Assembly: GCF_004136635.1 (NCBI RefSeq)
Contig: NZ_NOIU01000001.1
Coordinates: 310,001 to 374,000, forward strand
Length of the DNA stretch: 64,000 bases
Source: Rothia halotolerans
Lineage (GTDB): Bacteria; Actinomycetota; Actinomycetes; Actinomycetales; Micrococcaceae
Direction of reading: 5' to 3'
Shown in pieces: positions 35,656 to 44,015 of the stretch. Every line of letters begins with the position of its first letter. Positions within the stretch are counted from its first letter, which is position 1. The position numbers were made by a program, and so were the translations under genes. The notes below the pieces were generated by a model. It made no database searches and had not been told where the DNA came from. It saw only the letters and a list, made by a program, of their open reading frames with translations.

Positions 35656-37725
35656 GTGCGTTCACCCCGTCCGGGCAGGACGACCCCTGCCGATCGTCTG
35701 ATGTCGGAGTACATGGCGCCCATCCGCGCCAAGCTCCTGGGCGGGATGGCCTGCGCCCTCGCGGGGGCCGTCATGGCGCTCGCGATCCCGCAGGCCCTGC
35801 GCTACCTCGTCGACGAGGTGCTGGGGGCCGACGCCGGCCCGGCCTCTGTCTGGCTGAGCGCCGGCGTCATCGCGGGCCTCGGCCTGCTGCAGGTCTTCTT
35901 CCAGTGGCTCCGCCGCTTCCTCCTCCTGGTCCCCTCCACCCGCGTGGAGCTGCAGATGCGCATGGCGCTGTTCGACCGGCTCCTCCGCCTGCCCAGCTCC
36001 TTCCACGACCAGTGGCCCTCCGGCCAGCTGCTCCAGCGCTCGATGTCCGACCTCTCGCTGACCCGCCACTGGATCTCCTTCGGCCTGGCCCAGACCGTCA
36101 CGACGATCGCCACCATCGCGCTCGGCCTCGTCCTGATGCTCACCAGCTCGTGGCAGCTCTCGCTGATCTACCTGCTCGCCGTGCTGCCGGTGGTGTGGGT
36201 CGTGGCGCGCACCGTGCCGCGCGCCCGCTCGCTGACGCGCAGGACCCAGCAGCAGGCAGGCGACCTGGCCACCGGCGTCGAGGAGGGCGTGCGCGGCATC
36301 CGCGTGCTCAAGGCGCTGGGGCGGGGGCGGCATTCGCTGGAGCGCTTCTCCGTCCGCGCCGAGGCGCTGCGCCGGACCGAGGTGGACCGGGCCCGGACCC
36401 TCGCGGCGCTCTCGGCCCGGACATGGCTGCTGCCCGAGCTGGCGATGGCCGTCTGCCTCGCGCTGGCCGGCTGGCTCGTGGCCCGCGGCACCATCAGCAC
36501 GGGCGCGGTGGTCGCCTTCTTCGCGACCGCGGTCATCGTGACCACGCGCGTGCGCGACGCCTCGGGGATCATGACCATGTACCTCGGCGCGCGCGTGGCC
36601 CGGGACCGCCACTACCAGGTGCTCCGGGCCGAGGGGGCCGAGGACGTGCCGCTCGAGGACCCCGCGGAGGCGTCCGACGGCGAGCGGACGCCGACCGCCG
36701 AGCCCACGACCGTTGAGCACACGACCCACGAACACATGACCACCGGGCACACGACCACCGGACACGGCGCCCGGCTGGAGCTGCGCGGCGTCGGCTTGGA
36801 GCTGCCCGCCGAGGGCTCCTATGCCTCCATCGACCGCGGCGAGCGCAGTGGAGAGGACCGGGCCTCCCCGCGGGCCGCCGAGGCCGGACGCGGGGCCGGA
36901 GCCGGGCCCGGGTCCGGGTCCGGGTCCGGGTCCGCGTCCGGGTCCGCGTCCGCGTCCGGGGCGACGCTGCTGCGCGACGTCGACCTCGTCGTCGAGCCCG
37001 GCCAGACCCTCGCGCTGGTGGGCGGGACCGGCTCCGGCAAGTCCGTCCTGCTCTCCCTCATCCCGCGGCTGCGGGAGGCGACCTCGGGCACCATCCTGCT
37101 CGACGGCCGCGACGTCGTCGCGATGGGGCTCGACGAGCTGCGGGCCCGGATCTCCGTGGCCTTCGAGGAGCCCACGCTCTTCTCCGCCTCGGTCCGCGAG
37201 AACGTCCTCATGGGCCTGCCGGAGCCGCAGCCCTCCTCCCCGCACGACGCCGTGCGCCGCGAGCGGGCCCTCGCCGAGGCGCTCCGGACCGCGGCCGCCG
37301 AGTTCGCGCTGGCGCTGCCCGAGGGCGTCGAGACCCGGATCGGCGAGGAGGGGCTGAGCCTCTCCGGCGGGCAGCGGCAGCGGATCGCGCTGGCCCGGGC
37401 CATCGCCCCGCACCCCCGGCTGCTCCTGCTGGACGACCCCCTCTCCGCCCTCGACACCCAGACGGAGGCCGCGGTGGTCCAGAACCTGCGGAGCACCCTG
37501 CGCGGGACCACCACGATCATCACCGCCCACCGCGCCTCCACGGTGGCCCTAGCCGACCGGGTCGCGCTGCTGCAGGAGGGCCGGCTCGTGGCGGCGGGGA
37601 CCCACGCCGAGCTGATGCGGCTGCCTGAGTACCGGCACCTCATGTCCGCCGGGGCTCCCGCGGCGGAGGCGCCGGCCTCGTCCCCGGACTGCCCCGCCGC
37701 CCGCCGAGGAGGCTCCCGTGCCTAG
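35656..37725 (+). CDS. ABC exporter half-transporter with degenerate ATP site (subunit 1)
   Basis: 689 residues: six-helix type IV ABC exporter transmembrane domain (~10-310) and a nucleotide-binding domain. Walker A GGTGSGKSVLL; Q-loop Gln replaced by Glu (VAFEEPTLF); intact signature LSGGQRQR; Walker B followed by Asp instead of the catalytic Glu (LLLLDDPLSALD); H-loop TAHR. The TMD-NBD linker has four 15-bp repeats giving TTVEH/TTHEH/MTTGH/TTTGH (36706-36765), and a ~50-residue Gly/Ser/Ala insertion sits inside the NBD before Walker A. GTG 35656 is 6 nt after TAGCCT (35644-35649). Overlaps the next gene by 8 nt; the two should form a heterodimer. Substrate unknown (drug or lipid). Confidence 0.94.
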   Translation: MRSPRPGRTTPADRLMSEYMAPIRAKLLGGMACALAGAVMALAIPQALRYLVDEVLGADAGPASVWLSAGVIAGLGLLQVFFQWLRRFLLLVPSTRVELQMRMALFDRLLRLPSSFHDQWPSGQLLQRSMSDLSLTRHWISFGLAQTVTTIATIALGLVLMLTSSWQLSLIYLLAVLPVVWVVARTVPRARSLTRRTQQQAGDLATGVEEGVRGIRVLKALGRGRHSLERFSVRAEALRRTEVDRARTLAALSARTWLLPELAMAVCLALAGWLVARGTISTGAVVAFFATAVIVTTRVRDASGIMTMYLGARVARDRHYQVLRAEGAEDVPLEDPAEASDGERTPTAEPTTVEHTTHEHMTTGHTTTGHGARLELRGVGLELPAEGSYASIDRGERSGEDRASPRAAEAGRGAGAGPGSGSGSGSASGSASASGATLLRDVDLVVEPGQTLALVGGTGSGKSVLLSLIPRLREATSGTILLDGRDVVAMGLDELRARISVAFEEPTLFSASVRENVLMGLPEPQPSSPHDAVRRERALAEALRTAAAEFALALPEGVETRIGEEGLSLSGGQRQRIALARAIAPHPRLLLLDDPLSALDTQTEAAVVQNLRSTLRGTTTIITAHRASTVALADRVALLQEGRLVAAGTHAELMRLPEYRHLMSAGAPAAEAPASSPDCPAARRGGSRA

Positions 37726-39553
37726 GCCCGTCATCTCCGCAGGCGGGGTGAGCCGAGAGGACGCCGTCCGCCTGACCCCCGCCGAGCGCCGCGCGATCCG
37801 GCGGCGCACCTTCCGCCTGCTGCGCTCGATGCTGCGGCCGGTGATCTGGCCCGCCCTGGGGACGCTGCTGCTCGTGGTCCTCGCCCAGGTGCTGGGCGCG
37901 CTCGGCCCGGCCCTGACCGGGTGGGGCATCGACCACGGCTTCCCCGCCATGGCCGCGGGCGATCCCGCCCCGCTGCTGTGGATCGCGGGCTTCTTCGTCG
38001 CCTCCTCGGCGGTCTCGGCGTTGTGCGTCTACCTCAACGAGACGGTGACGGCCAGGATCTCCCAGGCGATCCTCCTGCGGCTGCGGCGCCGCACCTACCG
38101 CCACGTCCAGCGGCTGAGCCTGCGGTTCCACGAGACCTACACCTCCGGACGCGTCATCTCCCGCCTGACCTCGGACCTGGAGGCCATGCGGCAGTTCCTC
38201 GACTCGGGGCTCTCCCAGATCGCCTCGGCCCTGGTCTCGATGGTCGCGATGAGCGTGCTGGTAGTCCTCCTGGACTGGCGCACCGGCCTCGTGCTGCTGG
38301 TGGCGATGGTCCCCATGGTCGCGATGACGCTGTGGTTCCGCAGCGCCTCCGAGGTCCAGTACCGGGCCCAGCGCGTCTCCTCGGCCCGGCTGGTCGGCAG
38401 GTTCATGGAGACCGTGACGGGGATCCGCGCGGTCTCGGCCTTCCGGAACCAGCCCCGGGTCCGTCGGGCCTACCTGGGCAGCGCGGACGAGTACCGCGTC
38501 GAGAACCTCAAGGTCGTCCGGATCTTCGGGATCTACATGCCCGGCGTCATGCTGCTGTCCAACCTCACCGTGGCCGCGGTGCTGCTCCTCGGCGGCTTCA
38601 ACGTCCTGGACGGGACCCTCGCCGTCGGGACGCTGCTCTCACTGGTGCTCTACACCCAGCGGATCTTCGGACCGGTGATGGAGCTGTCGAACTTCTACAA
38701 CACGCTCCAGTCGGCGGCCGCGGCGCTGGAGAAGGTCTCGGGCCTGCTGGAGGAGGAGCCCGACGTCGCCGAGCCCGAGCACCCGCGCGCTCCCGGCGGG
38801 CGGCCCGGCAGCCGGGGCGGGATCGAGTTCGACGACGTCGCCTTCGGCTACGGCGGCGAGGCCGGGCAGCAGGCCCTGCGCCCCCTCTCGCTGAGCATCC
38901 CGCCGGGGCAGAAGGTCGCGCTGGTGGGCCGGACCGGGGCCGGGAAGTCGACGGTGGCCAAGCTGCTGGCGCGCTTCTACGACGTCGACCGGGGCGCCAT
39001 CCGCCTGGACGGCGTCGACCTGCGCGAGCTGCGCGACGAGGACCTGCGGCGCGAGGTCACCATGATCACCCAGGAGGCCTTCCTGTTCTCGGGGACGGTG
39101 GCGGAGAACATCACGCTGGGCCGGCCGGACGCCACGCGGGCCGAGGTCGAGGAGGCGGCGCGGCGCATCGGCGCCGACGAGTTCATCCGGGCCCTGCCGG
39201 AGGGGTACGAGACCGACCTGCAGAAGCGCGGCGGCCGGGTCTCCTCCGGCCAGCGGCAGCTCATCTCCTTCGCCCGGGCCTTCCTCGCCGACCCCGCCGT
39301 GCTGATCCTCGACGAGGCCACCGCCTCCCTGGACCTGCCCTCCGAGCGCCGGGTCCAGCGCGGCCTGAGGGAGCTGCTGTCCGGGCGCACCGCGATCGTC
39401 ATCGCCCACCGCCTCTCCACGGTGCTCGACGCGGACCGGGTGCTGGTGGTCGAGGAGGGCTCCGTGGTCGAGGACGGCAGCCCGGCCGAGCTGATCGCCG
39501 CGGGCGGGCGGTTCGCGGGCCTGCACCGGACCTGGGAGGAGTCGCAGGGCTGA
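37718..39553 (+). CDS. ABC exporter half-transporter, catalytic partner (subunit 2)
   Basis: 611 residues. Transmembrane domain with six helices and the coupling region RLSLRFHETYTSGRVISRL; NBD with Walker A GRTGAGKSTVAKLL, Q-loop MITQEAFLF, a degenerate signature RVSSGQRQL in place of LSGGQ, Walker B with intact catalytic Glu (VLILDEATASLD) and H-loop IAHRLST. These changes mirror those of subunit 1, so the pair has one consensus and one degenerate site, like TM287/288, BmrCD or TAP. GTG 37718 has GAGGAGG 5 nt upstream and lies inside the end of the previous gene, so translation is coupled. Confidence 0.95.
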   Translation: MPRPVISAGGVSREDAVRLTPAERRAIRRRTFRLLRSMLRPVIWPALGTLLLVVLAQVLGALGPALTGWGIDHGFPAMAAGDPAPLLWIAGFFVASSAVSALCVYLNETVTARISQAILLRLRRRTYRHVQRLSLRFHETYTSGRVISRLTSDLEAMRQFLDSGLSQIASALVSMVAMSVLVVLLDWRTGLVLLVAMVPMVAMTLWFRSASEVQYRAQRVSSARLVGRFMETVTGIRAVSAFRNQPRVRRAYLGSADEYRVENLKVVRIFGIYMPGVMLLSNLTVAAVLLLGGFNVLDGTLAVGTLLSLVLYTQRIFGPVMELSNFYNTLQSAAAALEKVSGLLEEEPDVAEPEHPRAPGGRPGSRGGIEFDDVAFGYGGEAGQQALRPLSLSIPPGQKVALVGRTGAGKSTVAKLLARFYDVDRGAIRLDGVDLRELRDEDLRREVTMITQEAFLFSGTVAENITLGRPDATRAEVEEAARRIGADEFIRALPEGYETDLQKRGGRVSSGQRQLISFARAFLADPAVLILDEATASLDLPSERRVQRGLRELLSGRTAIVIAHRLSTVLDADRVLVVEEGSVVEDGSPAELIAAGGRFAGLHRTWEESQG

Positions 39554-39712
39554 TCCGCCCGGCCCGGCCGTGGGCCGGGTCGGTGGCCGAGGTGCGGGGA
39601 CGGACTGCTCGATGGGTCCGGGGTCCGAGCCGGAGCGCACCCCCGGAGGCGGGCCGGAGCGCGACCCGGGAGAGCGGGCCGGGCGCGCTCACGGAGCTGC
39701 AGCGCCCTCGGT

Positions 39713-39741
39713 TTGCCGCCGCCGCGCTGGTCCGTTACCAT
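39713..39741 (+). promoter_or_regulatory. tRNA-Pro promoter
   Basis: -35 TTGCCG (39713-39718), 17-nt spacer, -10 TACCAT (39736-39741); start expected near 39748, about 34 nt before the mature tRNA. Confidence 0.65.
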
Positions 39742-39781
39742 TGAGAAGTTGCTTGGCGCGGACAGCGGACAGGTTCAACAT

Positions 39782-39858
39782 CGGGATGTGGCGCAGCTTG
39801 GTAGCGCGCGTCGTTCGGGACGACGAGGTCGCAGGTTCAAATCCTGTCATCCCGACCA
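39782..39858 (+). tRNA. tRNA-Pro (anticodon CGG)
   Basis: 77 nt including an encoded CCA. Acceptor stem CGGGATG pairs with CATCCCG; D-arm GGCGCAGCTTGGTAGCGC; anticodon stem CGTCG/CGACG with loop TTCGGGA, so positions 34-36 read CGG (codon CCG); T-arm CAGGTTCAAATCCTG carries the GTTCAAATC signature. CCG is a frequent proline codon in this GC-rich genome. It has its own promoter and terminator. Confidence 0.97.
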
Positions 39859-39862
39859 CTCG

Positions 39863-39898
39863 GAAGGCCCCGGATCGCTCAGGCGGTCCGGGGCCTTC
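39863..39898 (+). terminator. tRNA-Pro terminator
   Basis: Perfect 12-bp arms GAAGGCCCCGGA / TCCGGGGCCTTC with a 12-nt loop, five bases after the CCA. The same arm sequence forms the core of the purM/DUF3073 terminator at 60361. Confidence 0.88.
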
Positions 39899-39970
39899 GT
39901 CGTCCTCGCCTCCTTCCTCCCAGCCTTCTCCAGGCTTTCCCCTCCGCGAACCCCGCTGACATCGACGTCG

Positions 39971-40015
39971 TATAAGCGTAGGTATATATATGGATACCAA
40001 TTCGCCAGGCATCAG
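39971..40015 (+). promoter_or_regulatory. AT-rich control region of the alcohol dehydrogenase gene
   Basis: TATAAG (39971-39976) and the run GTATATATAT (39982-39991) are the most A+T-rich bases for kilobases. GGTAT (39981-39985) and ATACC (39994-39998) form an inverted repeat that could bind a regulator over the promoter. Confidence 0.45.
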
Positions 40016-40025
40016 GAGGAAACGC

Positions 40026-41090
40026 ATGCCCATCACCGTCAAGGCGCTCCAGAAGACGGGCCCGGACCAGCCGTTCCGGGTGGCGCAGATCGAACGGCGC
40101 GATCCCCGCCCGGACGACGTCGTCATCGACATCAAGGCCGCGGGCATCTGCCACAGCGACATCCACACCATCCGCAACGAGTGGGGCGAGGCCCACTTCC
40201 CGCTGACCGTGGGGCACGAGATCGCCGGCGTCGTGGAGGCCGTGGGCTCCGAGGTCACCGGCTTCTCGGTCGGGGACCGCGTCGGCGTCGGTTGCCTGGT
40301 CGACTCCTGCGGCGAGTGCGAGGAGTGCCGGGCGGACCAGGAGCAGAACTGCCTGCGCGGCAACGTCGGCACCTACGACTCCGAGGACGTGGACGGCAGC
40401 ATCACCCAGGGCGGCTACGCGGAGAAGGTCGTGGTGAACCAGGGCTTCGTGCTGCGCATCCCGGACGCGCTCGACTTCGACGTCGCCGCTCCCCTGCTCT
40501 GCGCCGGCATCACCACATACTCCCCGCTGGCCACGTGGAACGTCTCCGAGGGCCAGAAGGTCGCGATCCTGGGGCTCGGCGGGCTCGGCCACATGGGCGT
40601 GCAGATCGCCGCCGCCAAGGGCGCCGAGGTCACCGTGCTCTCCCGCTCGCTGCGCAAGGAGCAGGTCGCCAAGGAGCTCGGTGCGAGCCGCGTGCTGTCC
40701 ACCACCGAGGAGGGCTTCTTCGAGGAGCACCGCGGCGAGTTCGACCTGATCCTCAACACCATCAGCGCCGACATCCCGGTGGACGCCTACATGGGGCTGC
40801 TCAAACCCCGCGGCGTCATGACGGTGGTCGGCCTGCCGCCGGCCGCCCAGCCGCTGCACTTCGGCTCCGTGATCCGCGGCGGCAAGGTGCTCTCGGGATC
40901 CAACATCGGCGGCATCGCCCAGACCCAGGAGATGCTCGACTTCTGCGCCGAGCACGGCCTCGCCGCGCGGATCGAGAAGGTCGGCCTGGACGAGGTCGAC
41001 GCCGCCTACGACCGGGTGGTGGCCGGCGACGTGCACTTCCGCTGCGTCATCGACACCACCGCGTTCGCCGACGCCGAGGTCGAGGCGTGA
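40026..41090 (+). CDS. zinc-dependent NAD(P) alcohol dehydrogenase (MDR superfamily)
   Basis: 354-residue medium-chain dehydrogenase of the cinnamyl-alcohol/YahK-like group, probably an aldehyde reductase. Catalytic zinc ligands: Cys42 (AAGICHSDIHT), His64-Glu65 (VGHEIAG), and a Cys in LLCAGITTYSPL. Structural zinc: C95, C98, C101 and C109. The Rossmann loop is ILGLGGLGHMGVQIA. ATG 40026 follows AGGAGGAAACGC; an ATG at 39990 in frame lies inside the promoter-like sequence and is rejected. Monocistronic, with its own terminator; a stress-type promoter would fit. Confidence 0.94.
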   Translation: MPITVKALQKTGPDQPFRVAQIERRDPRPDDVVIDIKAAGICHSDIHTIRNEWGEAHFPLTVGHEIAGVVEAVGSEVTGFSVGDRVGVGCLVDSCGECEECRADQEQNCLRGNVGTYDSEDVDGSITQGGYAEKVVVNQGFVLRIPDALDFDVAAPLLCAGITTYSPLATWNVSEGQKVAILGLGGLGHMGVQIAAAKGAEVTVLSRSLRKEQVAKELGASRVLSTTEEGFFEEHRGEFDLILNTISADIPVDAYMGLLKPRGVMTVVGLPPAAQPLHFGSVIRGGKVLSGSNIGGIAQTQEMLDFCAEHGLAARIEKVGLDEVDAAYDRVVAGDVHFRCVIDTTAFADAEVEA

Positions 41091-41117
41091 GCCGGCGATG
41101 AGACCCCGACCCTAGGG

Positions 41118-41157
41118 GGAGGGCCCCGCCCGGGCAGCCGTCCGGGCGGGGCCCTCC
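41118..41157 (+). terminator. adh terminator
   Basis: Perfect 16-bp stem (41118-41133 / 41142-41157) with an 8-nt loop, 28 nt after the dehydrogenase stop. Confidence 0.85.
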
Positions 41158-41201
41158 TGCATTCCAGAGCCTTCCAGGCACGCGGATCATCAGGAGGAAC
41201 C

Positions 41202-42938
41202 ATGAACGAGCAGCAGGGCACCGAGCGGGACACCGAGCAGGACGGAGGAGGCGAGGAACGGCGGCCGCAGGCGGAGCGGCCGGACGCCCGGCGCGCGGAG
41301 GCCGCGCGGGCGGATGCCCCTGCCGAGGTCTACGACGTCGTGGTGATCGGCGGCGGGCCAGTGGGAGAGAACGCGGCCGACTACGCGATCCGCGGCACCG
41401 ACCGCACCGCGGCGCTGGTCGAGGCGGAGCGGTACGGAGGCGAGTGCTCCTACTGGGCGTGCATGCCCTCCAAGGCGCTGCTGCACCCGCTCGACGTCAT
41501 CGCCGAGGCGAACCACCTGAGCGGCGTCGAGCAACCGGTCCGCGTCTCCCCCGAGGCCCTGCTCGCCCGCCGCGACGAGTGGGTCTCGCACTACGACGAC
41601 GCCGGTCAGGAGGAGTGGACGCGCTCGGCCGGGATCGTCCCGGTGCGAGGGCGCGGACGGATCGCCGGGCCGCGCCTCGTCGAGGTCGAGGGGCAGGACG
41701 GGTCGACGCGGCGGATCGAGGCCCGGGAGGCCGTGGTCCTGGCGACCGGCTCCGCCCCCGTGGTCCCGGAGGCGCTGCGCGGGATCGCGGCGTGGGGCTC
41801 CCGGGACGCCACCGGGGTCCGCGAGGTGCCGGAGCGGCTCGCGATCGTCGGTGGCGGCGTCGTGGCCTGCGAGGCCGCGCGCTGGATGAGCGCGCTCGGC
41901 TCCCGGGTGACGATGCTGGTCCGGGGCGGCTCCCTCCTCGGCTCCGCGGAGCCCTTCGCCGGGGAGGCGGTCGCCGCCTCGCTGCGGGAGCAGGGCGTGC
42001 GGATCCTGTTCGGAGTGGAGGCCGAACGCGCCGAACGGCCGGCTGCGGACCCCGAAGCGGGGACGGGCGTGCCGCACGGCGGTCCCGCGAGGCTGTTCCT
42101 GACCTCGAGGGCGTCCTCCGCGCCGGGTGGAGGCGGCGCCCCGTCAGCCTCTGGAAGCGACGACTCGTCAGCGCTGCGTGACGACTCGCCAGTGGCCCAT
42201 GACGAGTCGCCGAGGAACCGTGACGGCTCGTCCAAGGGACGTGACGGCTCGTCAGCCGAGGACGCTCCGCCGAGCGCCGAGGGCGAGGACTCGCTGCTGA
42301 CCGTGGACGAGGTCCTGATCGCGACCGGACGCCGTCCTGTCCTGGAGGGCCTCGGCCTGGACGGCATCGGCCTCTCCGCCCGCGAGCTGCGCGGCTGGAC
42401 GCACGCCGGCGGCGCCTCTCCCCTGCCGGAGTGGCTCTACCTGGTCGGCGACGCCGCCGGCGAGGCGCCTCTGACCCACTGGGGGAAGTACCGTGCCCGT
42501 CAGGTCGGGCTCGCGATCGCCTCGGCCGCCGCCGGGGAGGATCCCGTCGCGGCCTTCGACCCCGGCGACGCAGCCGAGCCCGTCCCGCAGGTCGTCTTCA
42601 CCGATCCGCAGGTCAGCTGGGTGGGGCGGACCGCCGCGGCGGCCCGGGAGGCCGGCGTCGACGTCGTGGTCCACGACGCCGACTACGCCTCCGCCGCCGG
42701 AGCCGCCCTGCTGCGCGACGACGCCTCCGGCCGGGCCCGGCTGGTGGTCGAGGCCGGGACCGGCGAGCTGATCGGCGCGAGCTTCGTCGGGCCGGGGACC
42801 GCCGAGCTGCTGCACTCGGCGACCGTGGCCGTCGTCGGGCGGATGACGCTGGAGACCCTGCGCCACGCCGTGCCGAGCTACCCGACGGCCAGCGAGATCT
42901 GGCTCCGGCTGCTCGACGCCGAGCCGCGGTGGTCCTGA
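41202..42938 (+). CDS. FAD-dependent pyridine nucleotide-disulfide oxidoreductase with repeat insertion
   Basis: 578 residues, class I flavoprotein disulfide reductase (dihydrolipoamide dehydrogenase/mercuric reductase group). After ~42 charged disordered residues comes the FAD loop DVVVIGGGPVGENAAD, the redox pair C82/C87 (GGECSYWACMPSKALL), the NAD loop LAIVGGGVVACEAARWM, the second FAD motif LYLVGDAAGEAPLT, and a dimerisation domain with HAVPSYPTASEIW in place of HxHPTxSE. Between the NAD domain and the LIATGRRP segment lies a ~75-residue insertion built in part from a 21-bp tandem repeat. No lipoyl enzyme genes are close, so the partner disulfide is unknown. RBS AGGAGG, 8 nt before ATG 41202. 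Confidence 0.9.
   Translation: MNEQQGTERDTEQDGGGEERRPQAERPDARRAEAARADAPAEVYDVVVIGGGPVGENAADYAIRGTDRTAALVEAERYGGECSYWACMPSKALLHPLDVIAEANHLSGVEQPVRVSPEALLARRDEWVSHYDDAGQEEWTRSAGIVPVRGRGRIAGPRLVEVEGQDGSTRRIEAREAVVLATGSAPVVPEALRGIAAWGSRDATGVREVPERLAIVGGGVVACEAARWMSALGSRVTMLVRGGSLLGSAEPFAGEAVAASLREQGVRILFGVEAERAERPAADPEAGTGVPHGGPARLFLTSRASSAPGGGGAPSASGSDDSSALRDDSPVAHDESPRNRDGSSKGRDGSSAEDAPPSAEGEDSLLTVDEVLIATGRRPVLEGLGLDGIGLSARELRGWTHAGGASPLPEWLYLVGDAAGEAPLTHWGKYRARQVGLAIASAAAGEDPVAAFDPGDAAEPVPQVVFTDPQVSWVGRTAAAAREAGVDVVVHDADYASAAGAALLRDDASGRARLVVEAGTGELIGASFVGPGTAELLHSATVAVVGRMTLETLRHAVPSYPTASEIWLRLLDAEPRWS
42159..42263 (+). repeat. five 21-bp in-frame palindromic tandem repeats
   Basis: Units begin at 42159, 42180, 42201, 42222 and 42243, exactly 21 bp apart. 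Each carries GACGRSTCGYC, near-palindromic; the best copies read TGACG-R-CTCGTCA-like. They encode the heptads DDSSALR, DDSPVAH, DESPRNR, DGSSKGR and DGSSAED inside the flavoenzyme gene. Confidence 0.9.
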
Positions 42939-42994
42939 GGACCGGCTGGCGGGCCTGAGGACCAGCCTGCGACTCTGAGGACCGGCAGGCGGAC
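42935..42994 (+). repeat. three 20-bp tandem repeats over the oxidoreductase stop
   Basis: Copies at 42935, 42955 and 42975 each start CTGAGGACC and contain a GC-rich tail such as GGCTGGCGGGC. The first copy contains the stop codon of the flavoenzyme gene. Confidence 0.85.
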
Positions 42995-43109
42995 CGGGGC
43001 CGGCAGACGGGCCGGGTCGGATCCCCGCCCCGGCCCGCTCGTCTTGGGCGGTGCCGAGCCGTGCGGCAGAATGTACCCGAAGCTCGTCACCGCCCAGGAG
43101 GACCCCGCC

Positions 43110-43769
43110 ATGAAGCCGCTCGTCATCGGAATCGCCGGCGGAACGGGCTCGGGCAAGACGACGCTCACGCGCGAGCTGATCGCAGCCTTCCACGGCCGCG
43201 TCGCCGTCGTCTTCCACGACAACTACTACCGGCGCCGGGACGACCTGACCTACGCCCAGCGCTGCGAGCTCAACTACGACGCCCCCGAGGCCTTCGACAA
43301 CGACCTGCTGGTGGACCAGCTGGACCGGCTCATCGCCGGCGCCGCCGTCGAGGGACCGGTCTACGACTACAGCATCCACAACCGCTCCGAGGCCACCGCG
43401 CGGATCCAGCCGCAGCCGATCGTCGTCGTCGAGGGCATCCTGATCTTCGCCGAGGAGGAGATCTGCTCGCGCTGCGACATCAAGCTCTTCGTGGACACCG
43501 ACGCCGACGTGAGGATCCTGCGCCGGATCAAGCGCGACGTCCTGGAGCGCGGCCGCTCGGTCGAGTCCGTCGAGAGCCAGTACCTCGGCACCGTCAAGCC
43601 GATGCACGAGCTGCACGTGGAGCCCTCCAAGCGGCGGTCGGACCTGATCATCCCGGAGGGCGGCGGCAACCTCGTCGCCCTGGACATGCTGATCCACAGG
43701 ATCCAGCGGCAGCTCGACGGGGCCCTGGAGGAAGGGTCGACGCGGACGGTCTCGGGGGCCGAGGGCTAG
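43110..43769 (+). CDS. udk: uridine kinase
   Basis: Phosphorylates uridine/cytidine with NTP in pyrimidine salvage. 219 residues: P-loop IGIAGGTGSGKTTLTREL (~7-24), HDNYYRRRDDLTYAQR, NYDAPEAFDNDLL, PVYDYSIHNRSEAT (substrate region), VVVEGILIF, and the lid RIKRDVLERGRS. The C-terminal LIIPEGGGNLVALDML is family-typical. ATG 43110 follows CAGGAGG; an in-frame upstream start would lack an RBS. Free-standing gene. Confidence 0.95.
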   Translation: MKPLVIGIAGGTGSGKTTLTRELIAAFHGRVAVVFHDNYYRRRDDLTYAQRCELNYDAPEAFDNDLLVDQLDRLIAGAAVEGPVYDYSIHNRSEATARIQPQPIVVVEGILIFAEEEICSRCDIKLFVDTDADVRILRRIKRDVLERGRSVESVESQYLGTVKPMHELHVEPSKRRSDLIIPEGGGNLVALDMLIHRIQRQLDGALEEGSTRTVSGAEG

Positions 43770-43916
43770 GGAAGCGGGAAACCCCAGAGCCGGGGAAGAC
43801 GAGGAGGAGCCTCGAGGCCCCGGAGCCGGGAAGGGAGCCTGGGATGCCCAGCGCGGGGGCGGACGGCGAGCCGCGCTGCTCCACCCCCGACTTTCCGTGG
43901 TCGAGATCACCTCGGG

Positions 43917-43922
43917 TAGGCT
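43917..43922 (+). promoter_or_regulatory. putative -10 of Nramp-like gene
   Basis: TAGGCT in the 246-bp gap before the transporter, about 94 nt from its ATG. No clear -35. The rest of the gap shows only weak GC-rich inverted repeats that may end the udk transcript. Confidence 0.35.
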
Positions 43923-44015
43923 GAGCCAGATCATCCGCCCGCCGTCCTGCGCCCGAGGATCCCGACGTCGTCCCCGACCTCCCTCGCACCGGCCGACCCC
44001 ACGAGGTGCCCGCCC

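Noticed and set aside
39570-39959. A plus-strand open frame running across the tRNA gene
   Set aside because: It contains the whole tRNA-Pro, its promoter and terminator; composition is random-like.
42159-42263. The 21-bp repeats as a CRISPR array
   Set aside because: Unit too short, no unique spacers, in frame within a gene, and no cas genes nearby.
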